From Mycobacterium sp. (GTDB lineage: Bacteria; Actinomycetota; Actinomycetes; Mycobacteriales; Mycobacteriaceae): a stretch of DNA of 64,000 nt. The first letter of the stretch is position 1. Every line of letters starts with the position of its first letter. The DNA is taken from contig JAKFVT010000028.1 of NCBI GenBank assembly GCA_021732005.1, positions 30,136-94,135 of the forward strand. Reading direction: 5' to 3'. Position numbers and translations under genes: made by a program. Under the pieces are notes generated by a model, which saw only the letters and a program-made list of their open reading frames with translations, made no database searches and was not told the origin of the DNA. Positions 63,190 to 64,000 of the stretch are shown one piece after another.

Positions 63190-64000
<811 letters not shown>

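Overview
The window reads as a chromosomal segment of a rapidly growing mycobacterium (Mycolicibacterium-like). Coding is dense and GC-rich, GTG starts and 4-base start/stop overlaps are common, and the gene order follows a known Mycobacterium tuberculosis block in reverse: Rv0910-Rv0909-ctpE-Rv0907-Rv0906-echA6-accD3, then prrA-prrB, gltA2, citA, Rv0887c, fprB, Rv0885, serC, sepH (Rv0883c), Rv0882-Rv0879c, Rv0876c-Rv0875c, cspB, Rv0870c, moaA2-moaD2 and rpfA. These identities rest on remembered protein sequence and synteny; no search was run. No tRNA, rRNA, IS element, prophage or CRISPR array was seen.

Region 1 (1-11.5 kb): the tail of a K+ channel or TrkA-type protein, a YihY-like membrane protein, an amidohydrolase divergent from a lone devR/dosR-type response regulator with a DosR-box-like palindrome between them, and three small conserved genes. 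A tight six-gene minus-strand operon follows (echA6, metallo-hydrolase, serine hydrolase lipoprotein, Ca2+ ATPase ctpE, and the Rv0909/Rv0910-like pair), with accD3 divergent from it.

Region 2 (11.5-18.7 kb): a TetR/acyl-CoA dehydrogenase divergon with two tandem palindromic operators. Next is a minus-strand operon of a heterodimeric ABC exporter (one degenerate ATP site), a phosphoribosyltransferase and a Nudix-type protein whose catalytic box is degenerate (NrtR-like). Then comes prrA-prrB.

Region 3 (20.7-37 kb): an accessory catabolic island lying between the conserved genes prrB and gltA2. It holds an orphan peptide-type binding lipoprotein, a TetR regulator and two tandem ureohydrolases; a class II aldolase, a 2-hydroxyacid dehydrogenase, a creatininase-family hydrolase, two SDRs and a TetR; and a GntR, SDR, APH-type kinase, amino-acid permease and class III aminotransferase set. 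That last set looks like uptake, phosphorylation and phospho-lyase cleavage of an amino alcohol. Several inverted repeats sit at its promoters.

Region 4 (37-50 kb): a MarR/MFS efflux pair with a promoter that looks leaderless and operator-covered, citrate synthase gltA2, two near-duplicate TetR regulators, an MFS transporter, pdxH, a second citrate synthase citA, an MHS transporter, a VOC protein, a HAD nucleotidase, and an fprB-diiron oxygenase pair.

Region 5 (50-64 kb): housekeeping genes (serC, sepH, an RNA methyltransferase, MarR, DUF families, an MFS-like protein), an HxlR/haloalkane-dehalogenase-like divergon, a glutathionyl-hydroquinone-reductase-like protein, cspB and moaA2-moaD2. 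The window ends in rpfA behind a long leader with a CRP-type site and a c-di-AMP (ydaO-type) riboswitch.
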